Shown in pieces: positions 44,336-53,002 of a stretch of DNA of 64,000 bases; the stretch's first letter is position 1; each line of letters starts with the position of its first letter. Source of the stretch: Prochlorococcus sp. AG-363-O16. Lineage in GTDB: Bacteria > Cyanobacteriota > Cyanobacteriia > PCC-6307 > Cyanobiaceae. Under the pieces are notes generated by a model. It worked only from the letters and a program-made list of their open reading frames with translations. It was not told where the DNA came from and did no database searches. The stretch lies in contig QCGA01000001.1 in NCBI GenBank assembly GCA_003280095.1, positions 62,001 to 126,000 on the forward strand, given 5' to 3'. The translations under genes were made by a program, and so were the position numbers.

Positions 44336-45607
44336 ATGAAATTGTCGTCTCTGCAGCAATACGGGATCGTCACAGCCAACTATTGGGCGTTCACTCTTAC
44401 TGATGGCGCTCTGCGTATGTTGGTGGTCTTTCATTTCCATCAGCTTGGATATACAGCTTTAGAAATTGCCTTTCTTTTTCTCTTTTATGAGTTCTTTGGC
44501 ATCATTACCAATTTGTATGGCGGCTGGATTGGTGCTCGCTATGGCTTACGACTAACCCTATGGGCAGGAACTCTTCTGCAGATAGGTGCTCTACTGATGT
44601 TGGTTCCTGTTGCTGCTAGTTGGCCAAAGTTGTTAAGCGTTAGTTATGTCATGGTTGCGCAAGCAATCAGTGGGATCGCCAAAGACCTCAACAAAATGAG
44701 TGCAAAGAGTGCAATCAAAACAGTTGTTCCTGAAACGCCGGAAGAAGAACAGAAAGGTAAAAAGCAATTATTTAAATGGGTTGCGGTTCTAACAGGTTCC
44801 AAAAATGCTCTCAAGGGTGTGGGATTTTTTCTGGGTGGAGTTTTGCTGATTAGTTTTGGTTTCAATAAGGCCGTTGAGCTAATGGCGATTGGCTTGGCGT
44901 TGTCATTTCTTATGACATTGAGCTTGCCTGGTGATATTGGACGGATGAAGGAAAAACCAATATTTAAGGACCTTTTCTCCAAATCAAAAGGAATTAACAC
45001 TCTCTCGACTGCACGTTTCTTCCTCTTCGGAGCTAGAGATGTGTGGTTTGTCGTTGCATTACCTGTTTTTCTAGAGACATCTCTTAACTGGAACTTTTCA
45101 GAGATTGGAGCTTTTCTAGGACTATGGGTGATTGGTTACGGTTTTGTGCAGGCGTTAGCGCCCACTTTAAGGAATGCCTGGGGCAAAAAATCCAGTCCAG
45201 GAGTTTCCACAGTTAAGTTTTGGAGTGCTGTTCTTACTGCAATTCCTGGACTCATCGCTATTGCGTTGTGGAGGCAGAGTGATCCAGGCATTGCTATTAC
45301 CGCTGGCTTAATTGCTTTTGGAGTGGTTTTTGCAATGAACTCATCTATCCATTCCTACATGGTGTTGGCTTATACCGATGCAGACAGCGTGAGCCTGAAT
45401 GTTGGTTTCTATTACATGGCGAATGCAGCCGGCAGGCTTCTAGGAACATTACTTTCAGGAGCTTTATTTATGCTTGGAGAGAATGCAACTATAGGGATGC
45501 AACTTTGTTTATGGTGCTCCAGTTTACTCGTGCTCTTCTCATGGCTAAGCAGCTTACGTCTACCAGCATTAATTAACTCTGTATCGCTTAAAGGAAGTTC
45601 GCCATAA
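44336..45607 (+). CDS. arsJ: ArsJ organoarsenical efflux permease (MFS)
   Basis: A 423-residue major-facilitator protein with about 11-12 spans, starting QQYGIVTANYWAFTLTDGALRMLVVFHFH. This opening and GYTALEIAFLFLFYEFFGI followed by GGWIGARYGL are typical of ArsJ, which exports 1-arseno-3-phosphoglycerate so that arsenate leaves the cell. The central loop EEEQKGKKQLFKWVAVLTGSKNALKG is charged. It follows gap on one transcript. Identification rests on family pattern plus the arsR-gap-arsJ order, which is the established set. Confidence 0.88.
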   Translation: MKLSSLQQYGIVTANYWAFTLTDGALRMLVVFHFHQLGYTALEIAFLFLFYEFFGIITNLYGGWIGARYGLRLTLWAGTLLQIGALLMLVPVAASWPKLLSVSYVMVAQAISGIAKDLNKMSAKSAIKTVVPETPEEEQKGKKQLFKWVAVLTGSKNALKGVGFFLGGVLLISFGFNKAVELMAIGLALSFLMTLSLPGDIGRMKEKPIFKDLFSKSKGINTLSTARFFLFGARDVWFVVALPVFLETSLNWNFSEIGAFLGLWVIGYGFVQALAPTLRNAWGKKSSPGVSTVKFWSAVLTAIPGLIAIALWRQSDPGIAITAGLIAFGVVFAMNSSIHSYMVLAYTDADSVSLNVGFYYMANAAGRLLGTLLSGALFMLGENATIGMQLCLWCSSLLVLFSWLSSLRLPALINSVSLKGSSP

Positions 45608-45664
45608 GTCCAAAATCAAATGATTTGAACTCTATATTCTTAGCCTCTAACTCAACTTATTTGA

Positions 45665-46897
45665 ATGCAACCTTCATTCCCTGAGTTGATTAAAACCTTT
45701 CTAAAAATAGGACTTCTCGGATTTGGTGGTCCATATGCCCATATAGCAATACTGAAAGATGAGATTGTAAAACAGAGAAATTGGGTCTCCAATCAAGATT
45801 TTGAAGAAGGATTGGGTTTATGTGAGGTATTACCAGGTCCAGCCTCTAGTCAATTAGCGATCTATCTTGGGATGAAGATTCGTGGACAAGCAGGCGGCTT
45901 CATAAGTGGGATTTGTTTTCTGATTCCTGGCCTTCTAATTGTTCTACTATTGAGTCAACTATGGCGACAAGGACAGTCTATTGATAGCTTTGAAGACATT
46001 GTTTCCATTACTCAAGTAGTCGTTGCTTCAATTATATGGGCTTTTGCTTGGAGACTTCTTCAAAAGCGTTCTCATTTGTGGCAAATATCAATAGCAAGCT
46101 TTGTTCTCATAGGCACATTGATTGATCAATTTACGTCTATTCATTTACCTGTTATTATGCTTTTATTATTAGCAGGTCTGTTTAATTTATTTAGATATAA
46201 ATCTAAAAACTATATTGGACTTTTTATTTGGCCTTTAGGATTAGATCATATACATTTTGGTTCAAGTGTTATCTCACCCTTTAATCTTCTAACTATTTTA
46301 GTTTTAGGAGAAGAAAAAGAGGATGTTTTTATTATTCACTTGAAATTATTTTTACTTTTCCTTAAGGCAGGATTATTTGTATTTGGTGGAGGTCTGGTAA
46401 TTATTCCTTTATTACAAAATCAAATTATTGAGATGGGATGGCTAAATATTCAAGGTTTCCTTGATGGATTAGCAATAGGGCAATTATCTCCTGGACCTGT
46501 TGTACTTACAAGTGCATTTGTTGGCTATCAAGCTGGATGGAATGAAGGAGGATTGCTTTTGGCACTCTCTTTAGCAGTAACAGCAACTTTTGGAATCTTC
46601 TTGCCAAGTTTCATTTTTGTTCTTATTGGTACACCTTTTCTTGAGGGTTTAAAAAGAAAAGTAAGCGTGAATATCTTTCTAAATGGTATCCTTTCTGGCT
46701 TGCCAGGTGCAATCATTGGAGCAGCAATACCTATGACTTCGATTGCATTGGAAGTAAATAGTATGATTGAATTAATACCCAGATTATTGTTATTAATGAT
46801 CACAATTTTACTGATAATCACTAATAAAGTAAAACCATTTCAATTGATCGCTACAACTATTGGAGTTGGTTTGGTTGGCACAATTCTCCCAAAATAA
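45665..46897 (+). CDS. chrA: ChrA-type chromate/anion transporter
   Basis: A 410-residue membrane protein of the long CHR type, with two homologous halves. The first has FLKIGLLGFGGPYAHIAILKDEIV, then EVLPGPASSQLAIYLGMKI; the second repeats the pattern with FLKAGLFVFGGGLVIIPLLQNQII, then AIGQLSPGPVVLTSAFVGYQ. Each half has about five or six spans. The known activity is export of chromate, but sulfate-like anions are also possible. It lies 57 bases after arsJ and shares a bidirectional terminator with pstS. In context it may be part of the oxyanion-handling cargo. Confidence 0.92.
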   Translation: MQPSFPELIKTFLKIGLLGFGGPYAHIAILKDEIVKQRNWVSNQDFEEGLGLCEVLPGPASSQLAIYLGMKIRGQAGGFISGICFLIPGLLIVLLLSQLWRQGQSIDSFEDIVSITQVVVASIIWAFAWRLLQKRSHLWQISIASFVLIGTLIDQFTSIHLPVIMLLLLAGLFNLFRYKSKNYIGLFIWPLGLDHIHFGSSVISPFNLLTILVLGEEKEDVFIIHLKLFLLFLKAGLFVFGGGLVIIPLLQNQIIEMGWLNIQGFLDGLAIGQLSPGPVVLTSAFVGYQAGWNEGGLLLALSLAVTATFGIFLPSFIFVLIGTPFLEGLKRKVSVNIFLNGILSGLPGAIIGAAIPMTSIALEVNSMIELIPRLLLLMITILLIITNKVKPFQLIATTIGVGLVGTILPK

Positions 46898-46918
46898 GCC
46901 TTAAATATGACCAATAAA

Positions 46919-46941
46919 AAGAGGGGTCAAGGACCCCTCTT
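46919..46941. terminator. Bidirectional terminator between chrA and pstS
   Basis: Perfect stem AAGAGGGGTC / GACCCCTCTT with a 3-base loop and A and T runs on both sides, suited to both converging genes. Confidence 0.9.
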
Positions 46942-46974
46942 AAGGTTATTGGGGATGAATGGTCCTCCTTTAGA

Positions 46975-47976
46975 TCAGTTTCCAATCCTCTTTACGGCAG
47001 CACGTGCCTTGTTAAGGATGTCACCCTTCAGAGGCACAAAGCCAAGTGTAGGGGCTTTGTTTTGAGCCTTATCACTAAGCAAGTAGTTTAAGGACTCTTG
47101 TATGGCTTTTGTTTTAGAGCCGTTACCGGTCTCATAGGCCAAGATCCAAGTAAGCGTTGCAATGGGGTAGGCGCCACGAGCAGTTGGATTTGGATTTTTA
47201 CCTGCAAGATTTCGATCCAATCTGATTCCGTTTAGAGCAGCAGCACCTGCTTTTGTACTTGGCTTCAAGAATTCACCTGAAAGGTTTTGAAGAGCTGCAG
47301 CTCTTACCTCTCCTCTTATGTAGGACTGGTTGACGTAACCAATTGCACCAGGTGTATTTCGGATAATTCCAGCAACACCAGCGTTGCCTTTGCCACCTAT
47401 ACCTGCTGGCCACTTCACTGATTTACCAGTACCTAGAGACCATTCACCGGAGTCATTTGAGAAAGCTTCCATTGAATTGGTGAAAGCTTTGGTCGTTCCT
47501 GAGCCATCAGACCTATGAGCCCAGGTGAGCTTTCCTGAAGAGCAACCTAGCTCGCTCCAGTCTGTGATTTTGCCCATTGCGACCCTGACTGCTTGCTTTT
47601 GAGTCAGCTTGAGATCACAACCAGGCTTGTTGTATCCGAAAGCAATGGTTCCACCCACCATTGGGATTTGAACCAATCCTCGAGTGACTTTGGCGATGTC
47701 TTTGGCTTTCATCGGGTCATCCGAGGCTCCAAAGTCAACGGTTTGATCAATAAATGCTTTACGCCCAGATCCAGACCCAACGGCTTGGTAGTTAACCTGT
47801 GGCCCTCCAGATTTAGCGAGATCAGAGAACCATCGGGTGTAGATCTTTGCGGGGAAAGATGCTCCAGCACCACTTAGGCGCACACCGGAGGTTGAATCAG
47901 TTGATCCACATGCAACAATACCAACCCCAAGGGTGGCAATAGAAACGAGGGAAGTCACCTTCCTTGCGAAGGTCAT
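46975..47976 (-). CDS. pstS: PstS phosphate-binding lipoprotein
   Basis: Periplasmic phosphate-binding protein of the Pst ABC importer, 333 residues from the ATG at 47976. The signal sequence MTFARKVTSLVSIATLGVGI ends in the lipobox VACGS. The mature domain shows SGAGASFPAKIYTRWF, the phosphate-site loops AVGSGSGRKAF and VDFGASDDPM, WAHRSDGSGTT and TPGAIGYVNQSY. The membrane and ATPase subunits are not nearby, so it must feed a Pst complex encoded elsewhere. Tandem ATCAA-N6-TTGAT boxes lie 33-67 bases upstream of its start, suggesting control together with arsR. Confidence 0.95.
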   Translation of the reverse strand: MTFARKVTSLVSIATLGVGIVACGSTDSTSGVRLSGAGASFPAKIYTRWFSDLAKSGGPQVNYQAVGSGSGRKAFIDQTVDFGASDDPMKAKDIAKVTRGLVQIPMVGGTIAFGYNKPGCDLKLTQKQAVRVAMGKITDWSELGCSSGKLTWAHRSDGSGTTKAFTNSMEAFSNDSGEWSLGTGKSVKWPAGIGGKGNAGVAGIIRNTPGAIGYVNQSYIRGEVRAAALQNLSGEFLKPSTKAGAAALNGIRLDRNLAGKNPNPTARGAYPIATLTWILAYETGNGSKTKAIQESLNYLLSDKAQNKAPTLGFVPLKGDILNKARAAVKRIGN

Positions 47977-48008
47977 GGAAGCGATAAGAAATCGGCCCTC
48001 ATACATTA

Positions 48009-48043
48009 ATCAAAAAACCTTGATAAGATCAAGTAATCTTGAT
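48009..48043 (-). promoter_or_regulatory. Tandem ATCAA-N6-TTGAT operators upstream of pstS
   Basis: ATCAA-AAAACC-TTGAT (48009-48024) and ATCAA-GTAATC-TTGAT (48028-48043), 19 bases apart, directly upstream of pstS and about 190 bases before the PhoB-like gene. Confidence 0.8.
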
Positions 48044-48230
48044 TTGTGGCTTACAGAGTGCTAGCAAAAGAAGCTCCTAAAAGCCTGCAATCGCTAAGAA
48101 GTCAGGTGCTAGAGCCGTCTCAGAAGGTTAAGGATAGATCAAGAAATGTTGATGGTTTGCTGATATGGGGCTCTCTTGCCATCCAAATCAGTCAAATTAT
48201 GCACGATTCCGAAATGATTGGAACTCAAAA

Positions 48231-48974
48231 GTGAAGACTCTCTCTTCCGTTTCTTCAGACATTAAAGAACCTAGACTTCTTCTAGTTGAAACTGACAATA
48301 ACCTCTGTCAAGCCTCGATCACTATTTTGAAAAAAGTAGGCTTTAGGGTTGTGACATGCAATACAGGAAAGGAAGCTCTAAACGCTCTAAATAATCGTCA
48401 AATCTCAAATCCTTTTGATTTAGTCGTGCTCTCTCACGAGTTGCCAGATATAAAAGGGCTAGGAGTCTGTCAAGAGTTACGTGACAAAAGCAACAACATC
48501 CCCATACTTTTAATCAGCAATTGCGGCCACGAATCTGATCGAGTCCTGGGGTTAGAGATAGGAGCTGATGACTATTTAGTAAAGCCTTATGGGGGGCGTG
48601 AATTAGCTGCTAGATGCAAAGCTCTTTTTAGAAGAGTAGAAAAATCAAATCAAAGGGTTAATAGCAAGAAAACATTGAGTGGGGGAGATATTTCTATTGA
48701 CCTCGAGCAATACTCTGTCATTAAAAATGGGCTACCACTAAAGCTTGCTCCAAAAGCATACAAACTTCTCAAATACCTAATGAGCTATCCAGACAAAGTT
48801 CACTCGAGAGACGAGATTCTTGAAGCAGTCTGGCCGAATAATCTGGAGATAGATCATAAGACTATTGATGTTCATATTCGTTGGTTACGCGAAAAGGTTG
48901 AAGACGATACTTCAGTCCCTAGATATATACATACAGTAAGGGGATTCGGTTATATGTTTGCTTATAGCTCATAG
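48231..48974 (+). CDS. PhoB/OmpR-like response regulator with degenerate receiver
   Basis: A GTG at 48231 gives 247 residues; longer frames reach 48165. The receiver (about residues 15-135) has RLLLVETDNN in place of the acidic VDDE pocket, and the phosphoacceptor Asp is Ser68 (FDLVVLSHELPD). The conserved Lys is kept in ADDYLVKPYGGRELAAR. The C-terminal winged helix (about 155-245) is intact: LAPKAYKLLKYLMSYPDKVHSRDEILEAVWPNN, then DVHIRWLREKVEDD and HTVRGFGYMF. It should bind Pho-like direct repeats but not respond to phosphorylation. No histidine kinase lies nearby. Divergent from pstS. Confidence 0.85.
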   Translation: MKTLSSVSSDIKEPRLLLVETDNNLCQASITILKKVGFRVVTCNTGKEALNALNNRQISNPFDLVVLSHELPDIKGLGVCQELRDKSNNIPILLISNCGHESDRVLGLEIGADDYLVKPYGGRELAARCKALFRRVEKSNQRVNSKKTLSGGDISIDLEQYSVIKNGLPLKLAPKAYKLLKYLMSYPDKVHSRDEILEAVWPNNLEIDHKTIDVHIRWLREKVEDDTSVPRYIHTVRGFGYMFAYSS

Positions 48975-49433
48975 AAGTAGTCAATCAGATCTTTCCTTGT
49001 AAGGATCAAATAGTGATTGTATGGATAATAAATTTAAAATTAATTTGCAATTTTTTGTATGTACTTTTAAGCCTTAAGTAATTAATTTTTCCTTTCATTT
49101 CTATTCAAGTAAGATTCAGATATTTTTATAATTTTAGAAGTTTTGCTAGCTACTTGATTAAACCATTAAGATTCAATGTAATTACTGCAGAGAGTTGACT
49201 AATTTGAAATGCTAATTCTCTCTAAAGTATCTAAGACAAATTATGATTTAATAGTAGTAATTCTACTGCAGCAAGAATTATAAATTAATAAGTATATTGG
49301 ATTCTTATATCTCCTATATTTTTTATTGTAAAGCAACTATAATTACCCCTTTCTAATTGTTTCTTAGCATGTGGTGATATGATGATGAAAAGAAAAGATT
49401 GAATTTTTATAGAGCCTACTAGGTAAGTGTAAT
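48975..49433. other. Long AT-rich intergenic stretch
   Basis: 459 bases with no credible gene on either strand and no strong hairpin. It separates the PhoB-like gene from the 105-residue minus-strand gene and may be decayed sequence. Confidence 0.5.
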
Positions 49434-49751
49434 TTAAAAAGAAATACATGCTTGGGTTGAAGCAGCATTGGCTGATTTCTTATTACTGATTGCAATGCAG
49501 CCAATCTCAGAAAGAGGAAGACCTGCACCAAGGCAAGCCAAAGTGGACAAAACATATCTACGATCTCCTGTTTCAAAAGTAATAGAAGCAGCTGTATGAG
49601 TTCCAAATATTGTGATCATAAGCCCAAGAATTTTGCATGATTCCCCAACAAGTGACTTAGTAGATTTAAGATTCAAAATATCATTTATCAATGCTTCAAA
49701 CTCTTCCTTGAAACTTAAACGATCACTATCAGATTCTTGTTGTAAAATCAT
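49434..49751 (-). CDS. Hypothetical protein, 105 residues
   Basis: Begins MILQQESDSDRLSFKEEFEA and continues INDILNLKSTKSLVGESCKI, then a hydrophobic part LGLMITIFGTHTAASITFET and VLSTLACLGAGLPLSEIGCI. The mid-region is moderately hydrophobic and Cys-containing (three Cys). It is not convincingly membrane-spanning. No family known to me. The longer frame in another phase at 49364-49606 is a shadow. It lies between the PhoB-like and CRP-family regulators in the element. Confidence 0.45.
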   Translation of the reverse strand: MILQQESDSDRLSFKEEFEALINDILNLKSTKSLVGESCKILGLMITIFGTHTAASITFETGDRRYVLSTLACLGAGLPLSEIGCIAISNKKSANAASTQACISF

Positions 49752-49944
49752 AATTAAGTGATCAACTGCTAAAAATGTAACTGGATCCCACTCCCCAGTA
49801 GTAACTTACTGTTGTGTGAGGACAATAAAGTTGAATCTGGGGAGGTTGCATGTGGGATAGCAGCAATCCCACATAATTATTTTATTGCTCAATTATCTCA
49901 GTGCATGTCATTCAGGATACCAGTGATTCAATTGAATTAATTAG

Positions 49945-50565
49945 TCACAAAAGTATTATATTTTTTTTACTATTAATCCTTAAGAATCTCTGCTTCTTAA
50001 GTAAACCCATGATACGTGTAATAGTAACTCTTGTCGTGCCTAAAGCATTTGCTAAATCTTGGTGTGTTAATCGAAAATTAATAACAATTCCATCTTCAGA
50101 AACTTGTCCATAGTCTTTGGAAATTGATTTCAAAAACTCTTTAATGCGTTCTTCTATTAGATTTAAACCAAATAAACTAAGAAATATCTCTGATTGTTTA
50201 TGACGTTCAGAAACTCCTTTTAAAACTGCTAATGCTAATGAAGGAGAAGATTCAATTTCAAGGCCATCAAAACATTGGAGATCACAGTCTGAAAGAGCTT
50301 TAACTTGGTAAGGAAGAACCTTAGTAAGAGAATTACCGAATATCTCATTTGGACCAACTAAGCCAAGAAGTTGTTGGTCTCCATGCATTGTTATAGATTC
50401 AAGCTTAACCATTCCCCTTATTACCATCCAATACTGATCCTTATTAAGAACAATGATGCTCCCTCGTTTTTTGTGAATAAGTTGACGATTTTGATAGTTT
50501 TCCTCTAGACAATTCCTGAACTTAAGGCTTGGGAGGAGTTGGTCGGGCGATTCAATCGGAGGCAC
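49945..50565 (-). CDS. ptrA: CRP/FNR-family transcription regulator, PtrA-like
   Basis: A 206-residue regulator with an N-terminal cNMP-like beta-barrel (IHKKRGSIIVLNKDQYWMVIRGMVKLESIT, VGPNEIFGNSLTKVL) and a C-terminal Crp-type helix-turn-helix (FRLTHQDLANALGTTRVTITRIMGLLKKQRFL). The Arg/Thr-rich recognition helix is kept. Ligand residues for cAMP are not evident. PtrA is the phosphate-responsive activator described in marine picocyanobacteria; the link is made through position near pstS and the porin. The start is GTG. A perfect ATCAA-N6-TTGAT box is at 50595-50610, 30 bases upstream. Confidence 0.82.
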   Translation of the reverse strand: MPPIESPDQLLPSLKFRNCLEENYQNRQLIHKKRGSIIVLNKDQYWMVIRGMVKLESITMHGDQQLLGLVGPNEIFGNSLTKVLPYQVKALSDCDLQCFDGLEIESSPSLALAVLKGVSERHKQSEIFLSLFGLNLIEERIKEFLKSISKDYGQVSEDGIVINFRLTHQDLANALGTTRVTITRIMGLLKKQRFLRINSKKNIILL

Positions 50566-50594
50566 GTGGATCGATTAACGCTATCAAAGTATAC

Positions 50595-50610
50595 ATCAAA
50601 AAGACTTGAT
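50595..50610 (-). promoter_or_regulatory. ATCAA-N6-TTGAT operator upstream of the CRP-family gene
   Basis: One perfect box ATCAA-AAAGAC-TTGAT, followed by GCG as in the arsR operator. A lone half site ATCAA lies 12 bases before it (50583). Confidence 0.75.
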
Positions 50611-50679
50611 GCGTCTACAGGTAAGTCTGTTATTTATAGGGTTATCATTCGTTTAAGGACAGGTTATTAAAAAATTAAC

Positions 50680-50739
50680 ATGTATGCTTTTAAGCCTTAT
50701 GGTGTTGCAGATGACATTCAATATTTAGAGGCTAAGTAA
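50680..50739 (+). CDS. Possible 19-residue leader peptide before the porin
   Basis: A short ATG frame reads MYAFKPYGVADDIQYLEAK and stops 56 bases before the porin start. Too short to judge as a gene; it could be a translated leader of the porin mRNA. No ribosome binding site of note. Confidence 0.25.
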   Translation: MYAFKPYGVADDIQYLEAK

Positions 50740-50795
50740 AAATATGCTAGTGGGAATCTACCCACTCATTTAATAATTCCGTGTGAGGAATCTCA

Positions 50796-52325
50796 ATGAA
50801 ACTTTTCCAGCGATTACTGGTAGCACCTGCTGCCTTGGGCCTTTTGGCTCCTATGGCTGCAACAGCTGCTGATCTTGATCTCAAAGGTGTTTCTGATTAT
50901 TCGCGTAGTAGCAAGCAAATCACAAGCATCTCCCAGTTCTCTGATGTTCGCCCAACCGATTGGGCTTATCAAGCTCTTTCAAGCTTGGTTGAGCGTTATG
51001 GGTGCGTAAGCGCAACCTCTAATGGAAGTTTTGAGGGCAATCGCCCGATGACTCGTTTTGAGGCTGCTGCCCTTTTAAACGCTTGTTTAGATAGCGTTTC
51101 AGAAATTACTGATTCTGAACGTCGTCTCCTTAAAGAATTTGCTCCAGAAATCGCCATTATTAGAGGTCGTGTAGACAGTCTTGAGGCAAAAGTTGGTGTA
51201 TTTGGTGCTTCTCAGTTCTCTACAACTACCAAACTGACTGGTAAGACTGAATTTGTGATGGGTGGTGTTGATAGAGACAATGCTACTGATACAGCTACTA
51301 CACTTAATTACAGCACACGTTTTGATGTGAAAACCAGTTTCACGGGTGAGGATCTTCTATATACAAGGATTAAAGCAGGTAATTTTGATAACTCCGCATT
51401 TGCCAGCAAGAACTATGGGGCATATTTAGGCGCTACTCACAAGAGTGCAGATGCTCTTGAGGTTGACAAAATTTGGTATAGATCCCCAGTTGGTGACAAC
51501 ATCACCGCATGGGTAGGTCCAGCGATCGAAAGTGATCATATGCTGGCAAGTAAGCCATCTATTTATAAGAGTATCCTTAAGGACTTCGGCAAAGGTGGTG
51601 CTGCAGGTGCTTATGGAGTAAGTACTGGGGGGGGCTTTGGTGTCGCTTGGACTCAATCTGTAGATGATAGTTCTACACCTAGATTCGCTATTAGCTCTAA
51701 CTACGTCTCCTCAGGAGCTTCCAGTGCTTCTGATGGTAAAGGAATGTTGACTGACAACCAGTCAAAGTGGCTTAACAAAATTGAGTATGGCTCAAAACGT
51801 TGGCAAGTTTCATTAGGTATTGCAAAAGAGATGTGTGACTCAGTTGACGGGACTGAATCATGTAAAGGCTGGACTAGTTATTACGGAACTGAGAAAGGCA
51901 AAGCAGCCGGTACTGGAAATGCCACCAGTTATTCTGCAAGAGCCTATTGGAAACCAGAAGATACAGGTGCCATTCCATCTGTCCAAATTGGCTATGACAT
52001 ACGTCAAATTGATGATGACGGAGCATCTGGTTCCGTTGAAGAGCAAACAGGCTGGATGGTTGGATTGACATGGAAGGATGCCTTCATCGATGGCAATAAA
52101 CTTGGTATGGCTTACGGACAACGTATGCATGCCAGTGAGATTGTTGGTGGTACAACTGATCCTGCAGAGGACAACTATCTTTGGGAGGTTTACTATTCCC
52201 ACAAAATATCTGACAACGTAAGTGTAACTCCAGCCATTTTCGGCGGAGAGGACACCTACAACGGTGCCTCAGATGGTAGTGATGACATCTTGGGAGCAAT
52301 CGTTAAAACCACCTTCAAGTTCTAA
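50796..52325 (+). CDS. Outer-membrane porin with SLH domain (SomA/PhoE-like)
   Basis: A 509-residue cyanobacterial porin. The signal peptide (MKLFQRLLVAPAALGLLAPM, cleavage after AATAA) is followed by an SLH domain (about 43-100: ISQFSDVRPTDWAYQALSSLVERYGCV and MTRFEAAALLNACL), which anchors to peptidoglycan. A short helical linker (VDSLEAKVG) leads into an OprB-type beta-barrel with many alternating strands and a C-terminal Phe (TTFKF), the outer-membrane assembly signal. Its place next to pstS and PtrA-like genes suggests phosphate-inducible uptake, as with picocyanobacterial phoE. Followed by a strong terminator. Confidence 0.9.
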   Translation: MKLFQRLLVAPAALGLLAPMAATAADLDLKGVSDYSRSSKQITSISQFSDVRPTDWAYQALSSLVERYGCVSATSNGSFEGNRPMTRFEAAALLNACLDSVSEITDSERRLLKEFAPEIAIIRGRVDSLEAKVGVFGASQFSTTTKLTGKTEFVMGGVDRDNATDTATTLNYSTRFDVKTSFTGEDLLYTRIKAGNFDNSAFASKNYGAYLGATHKSADALEVDKIWYRSPVGDNITAWVGPAIESDHMLASKPSIYKSILKDFGKGGAAGAYGVSTGGGFGVAWTQSVDDSSTPRFAISSNYVSSGASSASDGKGMLTDNQSKWLNKIEYGSKRWQVSLGIAKEMCDSVDGTESCKGWTSYYGTEKGKAAGTGNATSYSARAYWKPEDTGAIPSVQIGYDIRQIDDDGASGSVEEQTGWMVGLTWKDAFIDGNKLGMAYGQRMHASEIVGGTTDPAEDNYLWEVYYSHKISDNVSVTPAIFGGEDTYNGASDGSDDILGAIVKTTFKF

Positions 52326-52387
52326 TTCTGTAACTTTATTTCTGCGATACAAAGCATCGCCTACTTCACACAAGAAAAGAAATTAGA

Positions 52388-52412
52388 AGCCCTTCATAAT
52401 GAAGGGCTTTTT
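52388..52412 (+). terminator. Terminator after the porin
   Basis: Perfect stem AGCCCTTCAT / ATGAAGGGCT with a run of seven or more T. Confidence 0.9.
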
Positions 52413-52535
52413 TTATTTCTCCATCAAAAATCTTTGGCTGGTGCTCTAGATGACATGCGGGTTAGGTCATCTCCGATTAAAAGTAATCATTGTGCTTCTA
52501 ATCACTTCACCACACATGCTTACAAGGATGAGTGC

Positions 52536-52685
52536 ATGATTTTGGATTTTTCATTACTGTTCATCACATTGATAGCTTTTGCAGCAGTAATGTTTATCAG
52601 AATAAGTTTGTTGGTTTACTCAAAGAACTATCCTTCTTCTTCTGATAAAAGGATGATCTCCGTAGATGCAGCAATCATGGACTAG
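52536..52685 (+). CDS. Small single-span membrane protein
   Basis: From the ATG at 52536, 49 residues: MILDFSLLFITLIAFAAVMF forms a hydrophobic span with IRISLLVY, and the tail is SKNYPSSSDKRMISVDAAIMD. A longer frame reaches 52434, but the extra part is not hydrophobic and looks unrelated. No family recognised. Small span proteins of this type are common in picocyanobacteria, but here it could also be a chance frame. Confidence 0.4.
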   Translation: MILDFSLLFITLIAFAAVMFIRISLLVYSKNYPSSSDKRMISVDAAIMD

Positions 52686-52777
52686 TTTTAAATGATCTGC
52701 ATAAAAGAAATAGATATATATAGGTATAGAGGAAATGGGTTTGCCCAGAATAGGTGAGGTACCTGAGGCAGAAATCT

Positions 52778-52975
52778 TCAAGGCGCGATGAGATGAATGG
52801 TCGTGATGATGCTGAGCAATAGAAAGAGTGTTTTCTGTTTGCCCTTGAGGTCTTTGATTATTGCGTCTTGCTGATCGACTAACTCGCAAGCAGCGGTAAT
52901 CACCTCGTCCTTACGGGACGTTTCAGTGATGTTAATTAGATTGGAAAAAGACTGCTTATGTCGATGGAGTGCCAA
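52778..52975 (-). CDS. Small protein with helix and C-terminal membrane segment
   Basis: A 65-residue frame whose middle, DEVITAACELVDQQDAIIKDLK, looks like a short coiled coil, followed by a hydrophobic C-terminus TLFLLLSIITTIHLIAP that can span the membrane. The pattern of charged helix plus tail anchor resembles small picocyanobacterial and cyanophage proteins. It is divergent from the DUF3721 gene. Function unknown. Confidence 0.5.
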   Translation of the reverse strand: MALHRHKQSFSNLINITETSRKDEVITAACELVDQQDAIIKDLKGKQKTLFLLLSIITTIHLIAP

Positions 52976-53002
52976 GCACTGCGCTGTCGACCTCCTTATT
53001 TT

